DNA of 6,671 nucleotides from Thermoleophilia bacterium UBA5186 (GCA_002413095.1 DHWI01000062.1:6221-12891); one strand, 5' to 3'. Numbered from the stretch's first letter, positions 1 through 5,681 are shown. Notes: generated by a model from the sequence alone, not told the origin. A program made the numbers and translations.

Positions 1-338
1 ACGTCGAAGTCGGTGAAGCCTTCCTCGATCTGCTTGGCGAGATCGGCCGAGCCCACGACGTCGGCGCCCGCGTCCTGCGCCTCGCGTGCCTTGTCGCCCT
101 CGGCGAAGACCGCGACGCGCGACTCGCGGCCAGTGCCGTGCGGGAGCATCAGCGTGCCGCGGAGCTGCTCGTCGGCGTGGCGGACGTTCAAACCGAGCCG
201 GAAGTGCACCTCGACCGTCTCGTCGAACTTGGCCGTCTCCATGCCCTTCAGCAGCCGGATCGCCTCAACGGGCGAGTACTCAGTCTCGCGCTCGAACGTC
301 GCACGAGCCTGGCGGTAAGCCTTCCCGTGCTGGGTCAT
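1..338 (-). CDS. rplA: 50S ribosomal protein L1, N-terminal half (partial)
   Basis: This is the first 112 residues of ribosomal protein L1, the component of the L1 stalk of the 50S subunit that helps release deacylated tRNA from the E site; in many bacteria it also represses its own operon. The reading frame opens with [10 protein letters not shown] and has the L1 stretches [20 protein letters not shown] and TVEVHFRLG, followed by the [11 protein letters not shown] and [10 protein letters not shown] segments of L1 domain I. L1 is usually about 230 residues, so the gene is cut by the left window edge, not broken. The ATG overlaps the rplK stop codon (ATGA at 335-338) and no good Shine-Dalgarno precedes it, so its translation is probably coupled to rplK. 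Identification is from recognisable family sequence and from the conserved rplK-rplA order. Confidence 0.96.
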   Translation of the reverse strand, partial: MTQHGKAYRQARATFERETEYSPVEAIRLLKGMETAKFDETVEVHFRLGLNVRHADEQLRGTLMLPHGTGRESRVAVFAEGDKAREAQDAGADVVGSADLAKQIEEGFTDFD

Positions 339-766
339 GGCAGCACGTCCGTCTCCACGCCCATCGAGCGCGCGGTGCCGGCGACGACGCGCATCGCCTG
401 CTCGACCGTGCGGGCGTTCAGATCCTCGAGCTTGATCTCGGCGATCGAGCGCACCTGCGCGTTCGTCAGCCGGCCGACCTTCTCGCGGTTCGGCTCCGGG
501 GAGCCCTTCTCGATGTTCAGCGCCTCCTTGATCAGCACGGCTGCCGGCGGCGTCTTCGTGATGAACGTGAAGGAGCGATCCTCGTAGACGGTGATCTCGA
601 CCGGCGTGATGCGGCCGTTCGCCTGCGCCGTCTGCGCGTTGAAGGCCTTGCAGAACTCCATGATGTTGACGCCGTGCTGGCCCAGCGCAGGACCGACCGG
701 CGGGGCCGGGTTCGCCTGGCCGCCGGGGATCTGCAGCTTGATGAGTGTTAGGACTTTCTTGGCCAT
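335..766 (-). CDS. rplK: 50S ribosomal protein L11
   Basis: L11 binds the GTPase-associated centre of 23S rRNA at the base of the L7/L12 stalk, contacts elongation factors, and is needed for RelA activation and thiostrepton action. At 143 residues the protein has the standard bacterial length. The N-terminal domain shows the conserved proline-rich signature [20 protein letters not shown] (residues 15-34), which contains the thiostrepton-linked prolines, followed by IMEFCKAFN. The RNA-binding C-terminal domain ends with KLEDLNA and VAGTARSMG (residues 112-136). An AAGGAG box at 771-776 lies 4 nt before the ATG, a short spacing. It lies between nusG and rplA in the usual order and is probably transcribed from the rpmG promoter, although a hairpin separates it from nusG. 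Confidence 0.98.
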   Translation of the reverse strand: MAKKVLTLIKLQIPGGQANPAPPVGPALGQHGVNIMEFCKAFNAQTAQANGRITPVEITVYEDRSFTFITKTPPAAVLIKEALNIEKGSPEPNREKVGRLTNAQVRSIAEIKLEDLNARTVEQAMRVVAGTARSMGVETDVLP

Positions 767-786
767 GAATCTCCTTGTGCGCCCAA

Positions 787-804
787 GCCAGGCTGAAGCC
801 TGGC
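787..804 (-). other. Perfect 7-bp hairpin between nusG and rplK
   Basis: GCCAGGC (787-793) and GCCTGGC (798-804) form a perfect stem with a 4-nt loop, reading UUCA in the minus-strand mRNA. It sits in the 48-nt gap between the nusG stop and the rplK ribosome-binding site. The RNA after the stem reads UUGGGCGC, with no U-run, so it is not a convincing intrinsic terminator. It could be an attenuator, an RNase processing or stability element, or chance in GC-rich DNA. The pairing is visible; the role is not. Confidence 0.5.
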
Positions 805-814
805 ACGGGATTGA

Positions 815-1345
815 TCAGTCAAGTTTCTTGACCTGGTCGAAGCCGAGCTCCACGGGAACCTGGCGCTCGAAGATGTCCACGAGCACCTTCAGCTTCTGCT
901 GGTCGGGATTGACGTCGACGATCTCGCCGTCGAAGTCGGAGAGGGGGCCGGAGGTTACCTTGACCGACTCGCCGAGCGAGAACTCGACGGTCGTGCGCGC
1001 ACGCGCGTCGGCGCCCGAGCCCGTGTGGAGGATCCGGTCGACTTCGGGCTGCGCGAGCGGCACGGGCTTGGCGCCCGAGCCGACGAAGCCGGTCACGCCG
1101 GGCGTGTTCTTGACAAGCGACCAGACATCGTCGTTCAGGTCCATGTTGACCAGGACGTAGCCGGGCCAGACGCGCTTCTCGATCTGGACCTTCTGGCCGT
1201 CCTTCGTCTCGATCACCTGCTCGGTCGGCACGACGACCCGGCGGAACTTCGGCGCCTGGTTCATCGACATGATCCGGTGCTCGAGGTTCTGCTTGACCTT
1301 GTTCTCGTGCCCGGAGTAGGTGTTGATCACGTACCAGCGGAACAT
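815..1345 (-). CDS. nusG: Transcription termination/antitermination factor NusG
   Basis: NusG binds the RNA polymerase clamp through its NGN domain. Through its KOW domain it can contact Rho or ribosomal protein S10 (NusE), linking elongation to termination or translation. The 176-residue protein begins MFRWYVINTYSGHENKVKQN, the standard NGN opening. It continues with WPGYVLVNM (residues 60-68, the family's FPGYVLV motif) and TPGVTGFVG (81-89). The KOW domain follows at about residues 122-176 (FSLGESVKVTSGPLSDFDG, then the VELGFDQVKKLD end). The start is fixed by homology to the NGN opening; the nearest purine-rich sequence (GAAAGG) is about 13 nt upstream, so the Shine-Dalgarno is weak. The gene starts 21 nt after the secE stop in the canonical secE-nusG-rplK arrangement. 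There is no long linker insertion between the domains. Confidence 0.98.
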   Translation of the reverse strand: MFRWYVINTYSGHENKVKQNLEHRIMSMNQAPKFRRVVVPTEQVIETKDGQKVQIEKRVWPGYVLVNMDLNDDVWSLVKNTPGVTGFVGSGAKPVPLAQPEVDRILHTGSGADARARTTVEFSLGESVKVTSGPLSDFDGEIVDVNPDQQKLKVLVDIFERQVPVELGFDQVKKLD

Positions 1346-1366
1346 TGCGTTAGGAATACCTTTCGG

Positions 1367-1699
1367 TTACTGGCCGAGGAAGACGTTCTGGACCAGGTGC
1401 TTGAAGACGTAGTCGGACGCGAAGAGGAAGATCCCGACGATCACACACGCGATCAGCACGACCGTGGTCGCCTGGATCACCTGCGACTGGCCGGGCCAGT
1501 CCACCTTCTTCAGCTCGGCCCAGGACTCGGCGACGAAGCGACCGCGCGGCGCGGCGTGGCGCTGCCCGCCCTGGCTCTTCACGGGCGCGTTGCCCGGCCG
1601 GACCGCCTGCTGCCGCGCGCGGGCGCGCTGGACCGCCTTGGACTGCTCGCCGGAGGCCGCGCGTCGCTCGCGGCGCTGCTGTCGGGTCGGCTTCGCCAT
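1367..1699 (-). CDS. secE: Preprotein translocase subunit SecE
   Basis: SecE is the small essential clamp subunit that wraps around SecY in the SecYEG channel of the cytoplasmic membrane. The call uses the ATG at 1697-1699, giving 110 residues. This start overlaps the rpmG stop as TAATG and gives the natural opening [13 protein letters not shown]; a longer frame from 1735 would only overlap rpmG. Residues 1-52 are very basic and low in complexity (Arg/Gln/Ala). Next comes the conserved amphipathic helix and hinge RFVAESWAELKKVDWPGQSQ (54-73), then one membrane segment at about 77-96 (TTVVLIACVIVGIFLFASDY). This single-TM form with a long basic N-tail is usual for actinobacterial SecE, whereas E. 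coli SecE has three TM segments. Translation is probably coupled to rpmG. Confidence 0.96.
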   Translation of the reverse strand: MAKPTRQQRRERRAASGEQSKAVQRARARQQAVRPGNAPVKSQGGQRHAAPRGRFVAESWAELKKVDWPGQSQVIQATTVVLIACVIVGIFLFASDYVFKHLVQNVFLGQ

Positions 1700-1860
1700 T
1701 AGCGCGTTTCCCGGTGCGGCGTGTGCTGGCCGCACCAGCGGCAGTACTTGCGCAGCTCGACGCGGTCCGGCGAGTTCCGCTTGGACTTGTTCGTCTGATA
1801 GTTACGCCGCTTGCACTCGGTGCAGGCGAGCGTGATTGCGACTCTGACTCCGGTTGCCAT
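1699..1860 (-). CDS. rpmG: 50S ribosomal protein L33, zinc-binding form
   Basis: A short 53-residue gene encoding L33, a small protein near the E site of the 50S subunit. The translation begins [20 protein letters not shown], contains [20 protein letters not shown], and ends [13 protein letters not shown]. Two CxxC pairs (C13-C16 and C40-C43) mark it as the zinc-binding C+ paralogue; organisms with this form often also have a zinc-free copy induced in zinc starvation, not seen here. A GGAGAG box at 1866-1871 is 5 nt before the ATG. The TAA stop shares its last A with the secE start. It is the first gene of the operon and diverges from the tRNA-Met gene, about 120 nt away. Confidence 0.96.
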   Translation of the reverse strand: MATGVRVAITLACTECKRRNYQTNKSKRNSPDRVELRKYCRWCGQHTPHRETR

Positions 1861-1920
1861 CTCTTCTCTCCGTAAGGAACTCAGCCGCGCGGGAGCGACG
1901 CTCGAAGGCGCGGACTCGGG

Positions 1921-1926
1921 ATTGTA
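1921..1926 (-). promoter_or_regulatory. Candidate -10 box for the rpmG-secE-nusG-rplK-rplA operon
   Basis: The minus strand reads TACAAT, five of six bases matching the sigma70-type -10 consensus, about 60 nt upstream of the rpmG ATG. No convincing -35 hexamer is visible at 16-18 nt spacing. This is the only AT-rich hexamer in an otherwise GC-rich intergenic stretch. Assignment as the operon promoter is inference from position. Confidence 0.4.
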
Positions 1927-1963
1927 GCGAGGACGGGCAGTGTTCGCCGGAGGCGCCCTACGC

Positions 1964-1969
1964 TAAAAT
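1964..1969 (+). promoter_or_regulatory. Candidate -10 box for tRNA-Met
   Basis: TAAAAT on the plus strand lies 12 nt before the first base of the tRNA, so transcription would start about 5-7 nt before the mature 5' end, a normal layout for RNase P-processed tRNAs. The -35 region is weak (TGTTCG at 1941-1946 with 17-nt spacing). Together with the TACAAT box on the other strand, it makes 1861-1981 a divergent promoter region. Confidence 0.45.
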
Positions 1970-1981
1970 GCGGCCCTGCGT

Positions 1982-2055
1982 GGCGGCGTAGCTCAGTTGG
2001 TTAGAGCAGCGGAATCATAATCCGCGTGTCGTAGGTTCGAGTCCTACCGCCGCTA
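1982..2055 (+). tRNA. tRNA-Met (anticodon CAT), elongator type
   Basis: A complete 74-nt cloverleaf can be drawn. The acceptor strand GGCGGCG (1982-1988) pairs with CGCCGCT (2048-2054). The D stem is GCTC/GAGC with the loop AGTTGGTTA. The anticodon stem GCGGA/TCCGC (2009-2013, 2021-2025) encloses the loop ATCATAA, with CAT at 2016-2018. The variable loop is GTGTC, the T arm is GTAGG-TTCGAGT-CCTAC, and the discriminator is A2055. CCA is not encoded (CTCCA follows). A C11-G24 pair, and an A-T pair where initiators have the third G-C of their anticodon stem, argue against initiator tRNA. G2-C71, C3-G70 and A73 fit methionine identity. A lysidine-modified Ile2 tRNA also has CAT and cannot be fully excluded. 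The first pair is G1-U72, a wobble. Confidence 0.93.
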
Positions 2056-2091
2056 CTCCATCAACCCGCCCGCGCGACGTAGGAGACCACC

Positions 2092-2364
2092 ATGTGCCGG
2101 AACATCCACACGCTGTACAACTTCGAGCCTCCGGCCACGGAGGACGAGGTGCGGGCCTCCGCGCTCCAGTACGTGCGCAAGGTCAGCGGCTTCACCAAGC
2201 CGTCGCAGGCGAACGAGGAAGCGTTCTCCCGTGCCGTGGACGAGGTCACCGACGCGTCGCAACGGCTGCTCGACGCGCTCGTCACGAACGCGGCCCCGAA
2301 GGACCGCGAGGTCGAGCGCGAGCGCGCAAAGGCGCGCGCGGCTAAGCGCTTCGCGACTGCCTGA
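2092..2364 (+). CDS. DUF2277 family small protein
   Basis: A 90-residue protein opening MCRNIHTLYNFEPPATEDEV and continuing with ASALQYVRKVSGFTKPSQAN, the hallmark sequence of the DUF2277 family, found in many actinobacteria and proteobacteria. No biochemical role is established to my knowledge. The protein is soluble, with no signal peptide or membrane segment, and has a conserved N-terminal half with Cys2 and His6. The C-terminal end is a charged Arg/Lys/Ala-rich helix (from about residue 68, APKDREVERERAKARAAKRF). An AGGAG box at 2081-2085 is 6 nt before the ATG, so the start is secure. It begins 36 nt after the tRNA-Met with no terminator between them, so the two are probably co-transcribed. 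It converges on the Fic gene, with 29 nt between the stop codons. Confidence 0.9.
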   Translation: MCRNIHTLYNFEPPATEDEVRASALQYVRKVSGFTKPSQANEEAFSRAVDEVTDASQRLLDALVTNAAPKDREVERERAKARAAKRFATA

Positions 2365-2393
2365 ACCAGCGCGCGAGCGTGCTCGGACGCGTT

Positions 2394-3602
2394 CTAGACC
2401 GCCTCGGTCCCCTGAACGGGGCTCTCGTCGCCGCTCGGAGGTTCCTCAAACAAGGCGAGATAGGGCGCGTAGCTAAAGACACGGTTCCGCCTACGCCCGG
2501 TGATTTCGAAGAGCATGTCAAGCTCGGTGAACCGCTCGATGAGTTTGTTCGCCGTGACGAACGTGATACCAAGTCGCTCGGCGGCCATTGAGACGGTGAG
2601 GTAAGGCTGCTCGAGAAGTACGTCGTGTAGCCGCATCGCGTTCATGCCAAGGCCGTCGTCCTGAATCGCGCGGATGTGCCCTTCCCGCAAGGCGAGGATT
2701 GCGCGCACGGTGTCCGTGGCTTCCTCTGCTGTCTCAGCGACACCCCTGAGGAAGAACCGTGTCCAACCCTCCCAATCGCCTGAATCACGAACCGCCATCA
2801 GGCGGTCGTAGTACTCAGCGCGATTCCGTCGCAAGTAGACGCTGAGATACAGCAGAGGCCGGTGAAGCACGTTGCGATGAACAAGCAGGACTGTGATGAG
2901 CAGCCGGCCGACGCGGCCGCTCCCATCAAGGAAAGGATGGATCGTTTCGAACTGGGCGTGAGCTAGGCCAACTCGAACAAGATCGGGGATCTCGTCTTCG
3001 GCGTGTAGCCACCTCTCAAAGTTGTCGAGTGAAGCTCTCATCTGCGGCAGGGGAGGTGGTACGAACGTTGCGTCACGAATATCGCGCGCGCCGTCAGGGG
3101 CGATGTAGTTCTGGTCGCGCCGGAAGTTGCCGGGATTGCGGTTTCCGCCCCGCACTCCCTTCATGAGTTCGCCGTGGATCTCCCGAATAAGGCGGAGCGA
3201 CAAGGGCAGCTCGTTCAGTCGCCTCAACCCATAATTCATCGCTCGGACGTAATTGACGACCTCGTCTACATCACGCCTCGGACCTTGACGGCGAGGCCGA
3301 GGGCTCTCGATCTCGGCGGCAAGCAGATCTTCAAGAGTGCTCTGAGTCCCCTCGATCTGGGAGCTGAGAACCGCCTCTCTACGAACGTACATCGACACGA
3401 ACAGGTCTGCGCTGGGCAGTGTCTGGGCGATGCCGTCAAGTCTCCCGACGGCCAAGATCGCACGGCCAAGCAATGACTGCATCTCTGCAACCTGGACCGG
3501 TGGATCCGGGGGTAGGGGCGCGGGGACAAAGGCTGAGAACCCTCCCGACTGCTGTACGTATGAGCCTGCGCGGCTCTGGGTTGTGGAAGTACGGCTTGGC
3601 AC
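2394..3602 (-). CDS. Fic domain protein, class II, with C-terminal winged-HTH-like domain
   Basis: A 402-residue protein of the Fic/DOC superfamily; members usually transfer AMP from ATP to Ser, Thr or Tyr of a target protein. The Fic_N-type region (about 25-95) contains SSQIEG (80-85), matching the class II inhibitory motif (S/T)xxxE(G/N), whose Glu84 should block ATP binding by salt-bridging an active-site Arg. The Fic core shows the flap region DATFVPPP (177-184) and the catalytic loop HPFLDGSGRVGR (222-233): catalytic His222, metal-binding Asp226, Arg230 and Arg233. Ser228 replaces the usual Asn of HxFx(D/E)GNGR. Residues about 322-385 look like a winged helix-turn-helix (TVSMAAERLGITFVTANKLIERF). 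The start is a GTG with GAGGAG at 3613-3618, 10 nt upstream. No antitoxin-like gene is adjacent. Target unknown. Confidence 0.92.
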   Translation of the reverse strand: MPSRTSTTQSRAGSYVQQSGGFSAFVPAPLPPDPPVQVAEMQSLLGRAILAVGRLDGIAQTLPSADLFVSMYVRREAVLSSQIEGTQSTLEDLLAAEIESPRPRRQGPRRDVDEVVNYVRAMNYGLRRLNELPLSLRLIREIHGELMKGVRGGNRNPGNFRRDQNYIAPDGARDIRDATFVPPPLPQMRASLDNFERWLHAEDEIPDLVRVGLAHAQFETIHPFLDGSGRVGRLLITVLLVHRNVLHRPLLYLSVYLRRNRAEYYDRLMAVRDSGDWEGWTRFFLRGVAETAEEATDTVRAILALREGHIRAIQDDGLGMNAMRLHDVLLEQPYLTVSMAAERLGITFVTANKLIERFTELDMLFEITGRRRNRVFSYAPYLALFEEPPSGDESPVQGTEAV

Positions 3603-3644
3603 TGTTTTAGTGCTCCTCAGCGTGGCTGTTGACTCGACGCTCTT

Positions 3645-3650
3645 ATTATA
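3645..3650 (-). promoter_or_regulatory. Candidate Fic gene -10 box (TATAAT)
   Basis: The minus strand reads a perfect TATAAT. Transcription would start near 3638, leaving a leader of about 36 nt that contains the GAGGAG ribosome-binding site before the GTG start. The -35 area is poor: the best match at 16-nt spacing is ATTTCA, three of six bases. The -35 area also falls inside an inverted repeat, which suggests regulation by a bound protein. Confidence 0.6.
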
Positions 3651-3666
3651 GAGAAAGCCGCTTCAA

Positions 3667-3701
3667 TGAAATAACGAGGGCGGATGCAGCGCGTTATTTC
3701 A
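3667..3701. promoter_or_regulatory. Perfect 10-bp inverted repeat, candidate operator of the Fic gene
   Basis: TGAAATAACG (3667-3676) and CGTTATTTCA (3692-3701) are exact reverse complements separated by 15 nt. The half-sites are AT-rich in a GC-rich genome and their centres are about 25 nt apart, more than two helical turns. The proximal arm covers the -35 area of the putative Fic promoter. No T-run follows on either strand, so a terminator is unlikely. The symmetry is seen directly; the operator role, and the idea that the protein's own HTH-like domain binds here, are inference. Confidence 0.55.
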
Positions 3702-3704
3702 CCG

Positions 3705-3727
3705 CGTGACACATGTGCCACGTCACG
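3705..3727. repeat. Nested palindrome CGTGAC...GTCACG with CACATGTG
   Basis: CGTGAC (3705-3710) and GTCACG (3722-3727) are perfect inverted arms, and the 8-bp palindrome CACATGTG occupies 3710-3717, off-centre within them. It may be a second regulator site upstream of the Fic promoter. The arms are short, so chance is possible. Confidence 0.3.
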
Positions 3728-3743
3728 TATGCCGCTTACTCGG

Positions 3744-3765
3744 CGAAGCCCCGAAACCGGCTTCG
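3744..3765. other. 7-bp hairpin downstream of pilC
   Basis: CGAAGCC (3744-3750) and GGCTTCG (3759-3765) form a perfect stem around an 8-nt loop, about 140 nt past the pilC stop on the minus strand. No U-run follows the stem, so an intrinsic terminator is not supported; a 3'-end stability structure or chance are alternatives. Confidence 0.3.
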
Positions 3766-3905
3766 TGCGCATTCTTGCCGTGCTGGCTTCGATCGACGCG
3801 GGCACGAGCGTGCTTCTGTCGCCTCGGTCTTCGGAACGCATCTCAGCGTAGGGGAGGCGCTTGTCGAGTACCTCCGTTCGAGCTTTGCGGAGACCCTGAA
3901 GTCGC

Positions 3906-5117
3906 CTACTTCACGAGCGACAGCATCTTGAACATCGGCAGGTACATGCTGATGATGATGATCCCGACCATGATGCCGACGCCGATCATCATCAGCGGCT
4001 CGATGATCGACGTGAGGGACTGCACGGCTGCGTCGACCTCGTCCTCGTAAAAGTCGGCGATCTTCCCGAGCATCTTCTCGAGCTCTCCCGTTTCCTCGCC
4101 GATCTTCACCATCTGGCTGACCATCGGCGGGAAGACCTCGTTCTCGATCAGCGGCGTCGCGATCGGGACGCCCTCGCCGACCTTCTGACGCACCCCCGCG
4201 AGCGCGTCCTCGACGACCCAGTTTCCCGCGGTCTGGCCGGTGATCTCGAGCGCCTTGATGATGTCTACGCCCGCCGCGACGAGGGTCGAGAGCGTCCGCG
4301 AGAAGCGCGCCATCGTCACCTTGAGGACGACGTCGCCGATCTTCATCGGGATCCGCAGCTTGATCTTGTCCCACATCCGGCGGCCCTTGGCGGTGCGCTT
4401 GAAGCGGCGAATGCCCCAGATCCCGAGCCCGAGCGCCGGGAAGATGATGTACCACTGGCCGCGCAGGAAGTTCGACGCGCCGACGACGTAGAGCGTCAGT
4501 GTCGGAAGCTGTCCGCCGAGCTGCGCGAAGATCTTGACGAAGATCGGGACGAGGAAGAGCAGCATTCCCGTCAGGACGAGGGTGGCGAAGATCATCACCA
4601 TCGTCGGGTAGATCATGGCGCCCTTGATGCGGCGCTTGATCTGGGTCTCCTTCTCGATCTGGAAGGCGACGCGATCGAGCACGGTGTCGAGGATTCCTGC
4701 CGCCTCGCCCGCCTCGACCATCGCGACATAGAGCCGGGAGAAGACTTTCGGGTGCCGCCCCAGCGCCTGGGAGAGCAGCAGCCCGCCCTCGACGTCGGCG
4801 CGCAGCTCCTTGATCACCGCGCCGAGGTACTTGTCGTCGGTCTGCTGCTCGAGGATGACGAGCGCGCTGACGACGTTCAACCCGGCCTCGATCATCGTCG
4901 CGAACTGGCGGGAGAAGATCTGCAGCGACTTCGGCTTGATCTTCTTGAACGCCGTACGCGCGCCCTCCTCACCCTCGGCGGGGAGCTCGCGCAACGCCTG
5001 CGCGAGCAGGCCGCGCACGCGCAGTTGCTCGCGGGCGGCAGCGGGATCGGGCGCGTGGATCTGCCCCTCGCTCTCGAGCCCGACGGAGTTGATTGCCTGG
5101 TAGGCGAAGGCGGCCAT
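3906..5117 (-). CDS. pilC: Type IV pilus inner-membrane platform protein PilC
   Basis: PilC (GspF/T2SSF family) is the cytoplasmic-membrane platform on which the assembly and retraction ATPases act to insert or remove pilins. The 403-residue length is standard. An N-terminal cytoplasmic region (MAAFAYQAINSVGLESEGQI) precedes two homologous T2SSF repeats. Repeat 1 covers about 65-190 (SRQFATMIEAGLNVVSALVI, then VEAGEAAGILDTVLDRVA). Repeat 2 covers about 268-395 (FSRTLSTLVAAGVDIIKALE, then KIGEETGELEKMLGKIADFY). Hydrophobic segments lie at about 168-196, 208-236 and 373-396, the last ending IIISMYLPMF as usual. AGGAG at 5124-5128 is 6 nt before the ATG, and the stop codon of the preceding prepilin gene (TAG) is embedded in it. 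It is the last gene of the visible operon. Confidence 0.97.
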   Translation of the reverse strand: MAAFAYQAINSVGLESEGQIHAPDPAAAREQLRVRGLLAQALRELPAEGEEGARTAFKKIKPKSLQIFSRQFATMIEAGLNVVSALVILEQQTDDKYLGAVIKELRADVEGGLLLSQALGRHPKVFSRLYVAMVEAGEAAGILDTVLDRVAFQIEKETQIKRRIKGAMIYPTMVMIFATLVLTGMLLFLVPIFVKIFAQLGGQLPTLTLYVVGASNFLRGQWYIIFPALGLGIWGIRRFKRTAKGRRMWDKIKLRIPMKIGDVVLKVTMARFSRTLSTLVAAGVDIIKALEITGQTAGNWVVEDALAGVRQKVGEGVPIATPLIENEVFPPMVSQMVKIGEETGELEKMLGKIADFYEDEVDAAVQSLTSIIEPLMMIGVGIMVGIIIISMYLPMFKMLSLVK

Positions 5118-5126
5118 GGCGGACTC

Positions 5127-5681
5127 CTACGTTCCCGTCGCCGCGTCGAAGGTCGAGGACTCGCGCGCAAGCACGGTCGCGGTGTTGTTCCCGTCTCTCA
5201 CCACGACGGTGACGAGCTTGTTCTGCCGGCTCGAGCCCGAGCCGGTCGGGTACTGCGTGACGATGTACGCGTCGATCCGGTACCGGTGGCGATCCGGCCC
5301 GATCAGCACACGGCTCGGGTTGCAGCGCGGCGGTGGCGAACCGGTCTCGCCAGTGAGCGCGGTGCAGGTCGCGGTGTACTGGGTCAAGCCCCCGGAGCAC
5401 CCGCTGAGCGCGGTGTCGCAGTTGTAGGTCGTGTCGGTTCGCGCCGTCGCCTCGGCGGTCGTGTCGAGGAGAATCGCGGTGTACTTGTTCAGCCGATAGA
5501 GCTCCATCTGCTGGTCGGCCAAGGCGGACGCGGTGGACGCCATTCCTGACCTCCGCAGGGCGAACGCGCCCGAATTGAAGGCAGCGACAAGCGCGAGGAT
5601 GCCGATGTTGAGCATCGTCATCGCCATCAGGAGCTCGATCAGTCCGAAGCCCCTCTCACACCGCAGTCGCGCACGCACCAT
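5127..5681 (-). CDS. Type IV prepilin / minor pilin, PilV-like
   Basis: A 184-residue pilin precursor. It starts with a short basic leader (MVRARLRCERG, residues 1-11), a predicted prepilin peptidase cut between Gly11 and Phe12, and the mature start FGLIELLMAMTMLNIGILAL, with Glu at position +5. This is the class III signal recognised by PilD. The hydrophobic helix runs to about residue 40. The LIELLMAMTMLNIGILALVA pattern resembles PilV/MSHA minor pilins more than a major pilin. The globular part has four cysteines (88, 95, 106, 120) that could form disulphides outside the cell. The ATG at 5679-5681 is chosen because it gives a normal leader; no good Shine-Dalgarno precedes it, so it may be translated by coupling with the upstream gene. 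It lies 9 nt before pilC. Confidence 0.9.
   Translation of the reverse strand: MVRARLRCERGFGLIELLMAMTMLNIGILALVAAFNSGAFALRRSGMASTASALADQQMELYRLNKYTAILLDTTAEATARTDTTYNCDTALSGCSGGLTQYTATCTALTGETGSPPPRCNPSRVLIGPDRHRYRIDAYIVTQYPTGSGSSRQNKLVTVVVRDGNNTATVLARESSTFDAATGT

Larger units (their letters stand above)
3603..3905. other. 303-nt intergenic region upstream of Fic and downstream of pilC
   Basis: I see no convincing gene here. The short frames that cross it show no recognisable family, no good ribosome-binding site and no GC-rich third positions. The Fic-proximal half (to about 3700) is clearly AT-richer than the rest of the window and holds a TATAAT box and a perfect 10-bp inverted repeat. 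The pilC-proximal half holds a CACATGTG palindrome and a 7-bp hairpin. It probably combines the Fic promoter/operator and the 3' end of the pilus operon transcript. Confidence 0.6.

Noticed and set aside
86..751. Long Arg-rich plus-strand frame opposite rplA/rplK
   Set aside because: It is antisense to two well-recognised ribosomal protein genes and has the Arg/Ala-rich composition typical of GC-rich shadow frames.
1700..1735. Longer N-terminus for SecE starting at 1735
   Set aside because: The extra 12 residues lie wholly inside rpmG; the TAATG junction gives a natural coupled start with MAKP.
2365..2393. Bidirectional terminator between DUF2277 and Fic
   Set aside because: The short GC-rich inverted bits (CGAGC/GCTCG with a 2-nt loop) cannot form a proper hairpin with that loop, and there is no T-run on either side.
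3667..3701. dif/Xer-type recombination site or transposon end
   Set aside because: The 15-nt spacer does not match the 6-8 nt of Xer sites, and no transposase or target duplication is nearby.
3617..3841. A 74-residue minus-strand frame upstream of Fic
   Set aside because: It spans the Fic promoter and inverted repeat, has poor third-position GC, no Shine-Dalgarno and no recognisable family, so it is more likely chance.
3713..3931. A 72-residue plus-strand frame in the Fic/pilC intergenic region
   Set aside because: It runs into pilC on the opposite strand, with no ribosome-binding site or family resemblance.
3736..4455. 239-residue minus-strand frame overlapping the end of pilC
   Set aside because: It is an out-of-frame shadow of pilC, with an Arg/Asp/Gly-rich composition and no family features.
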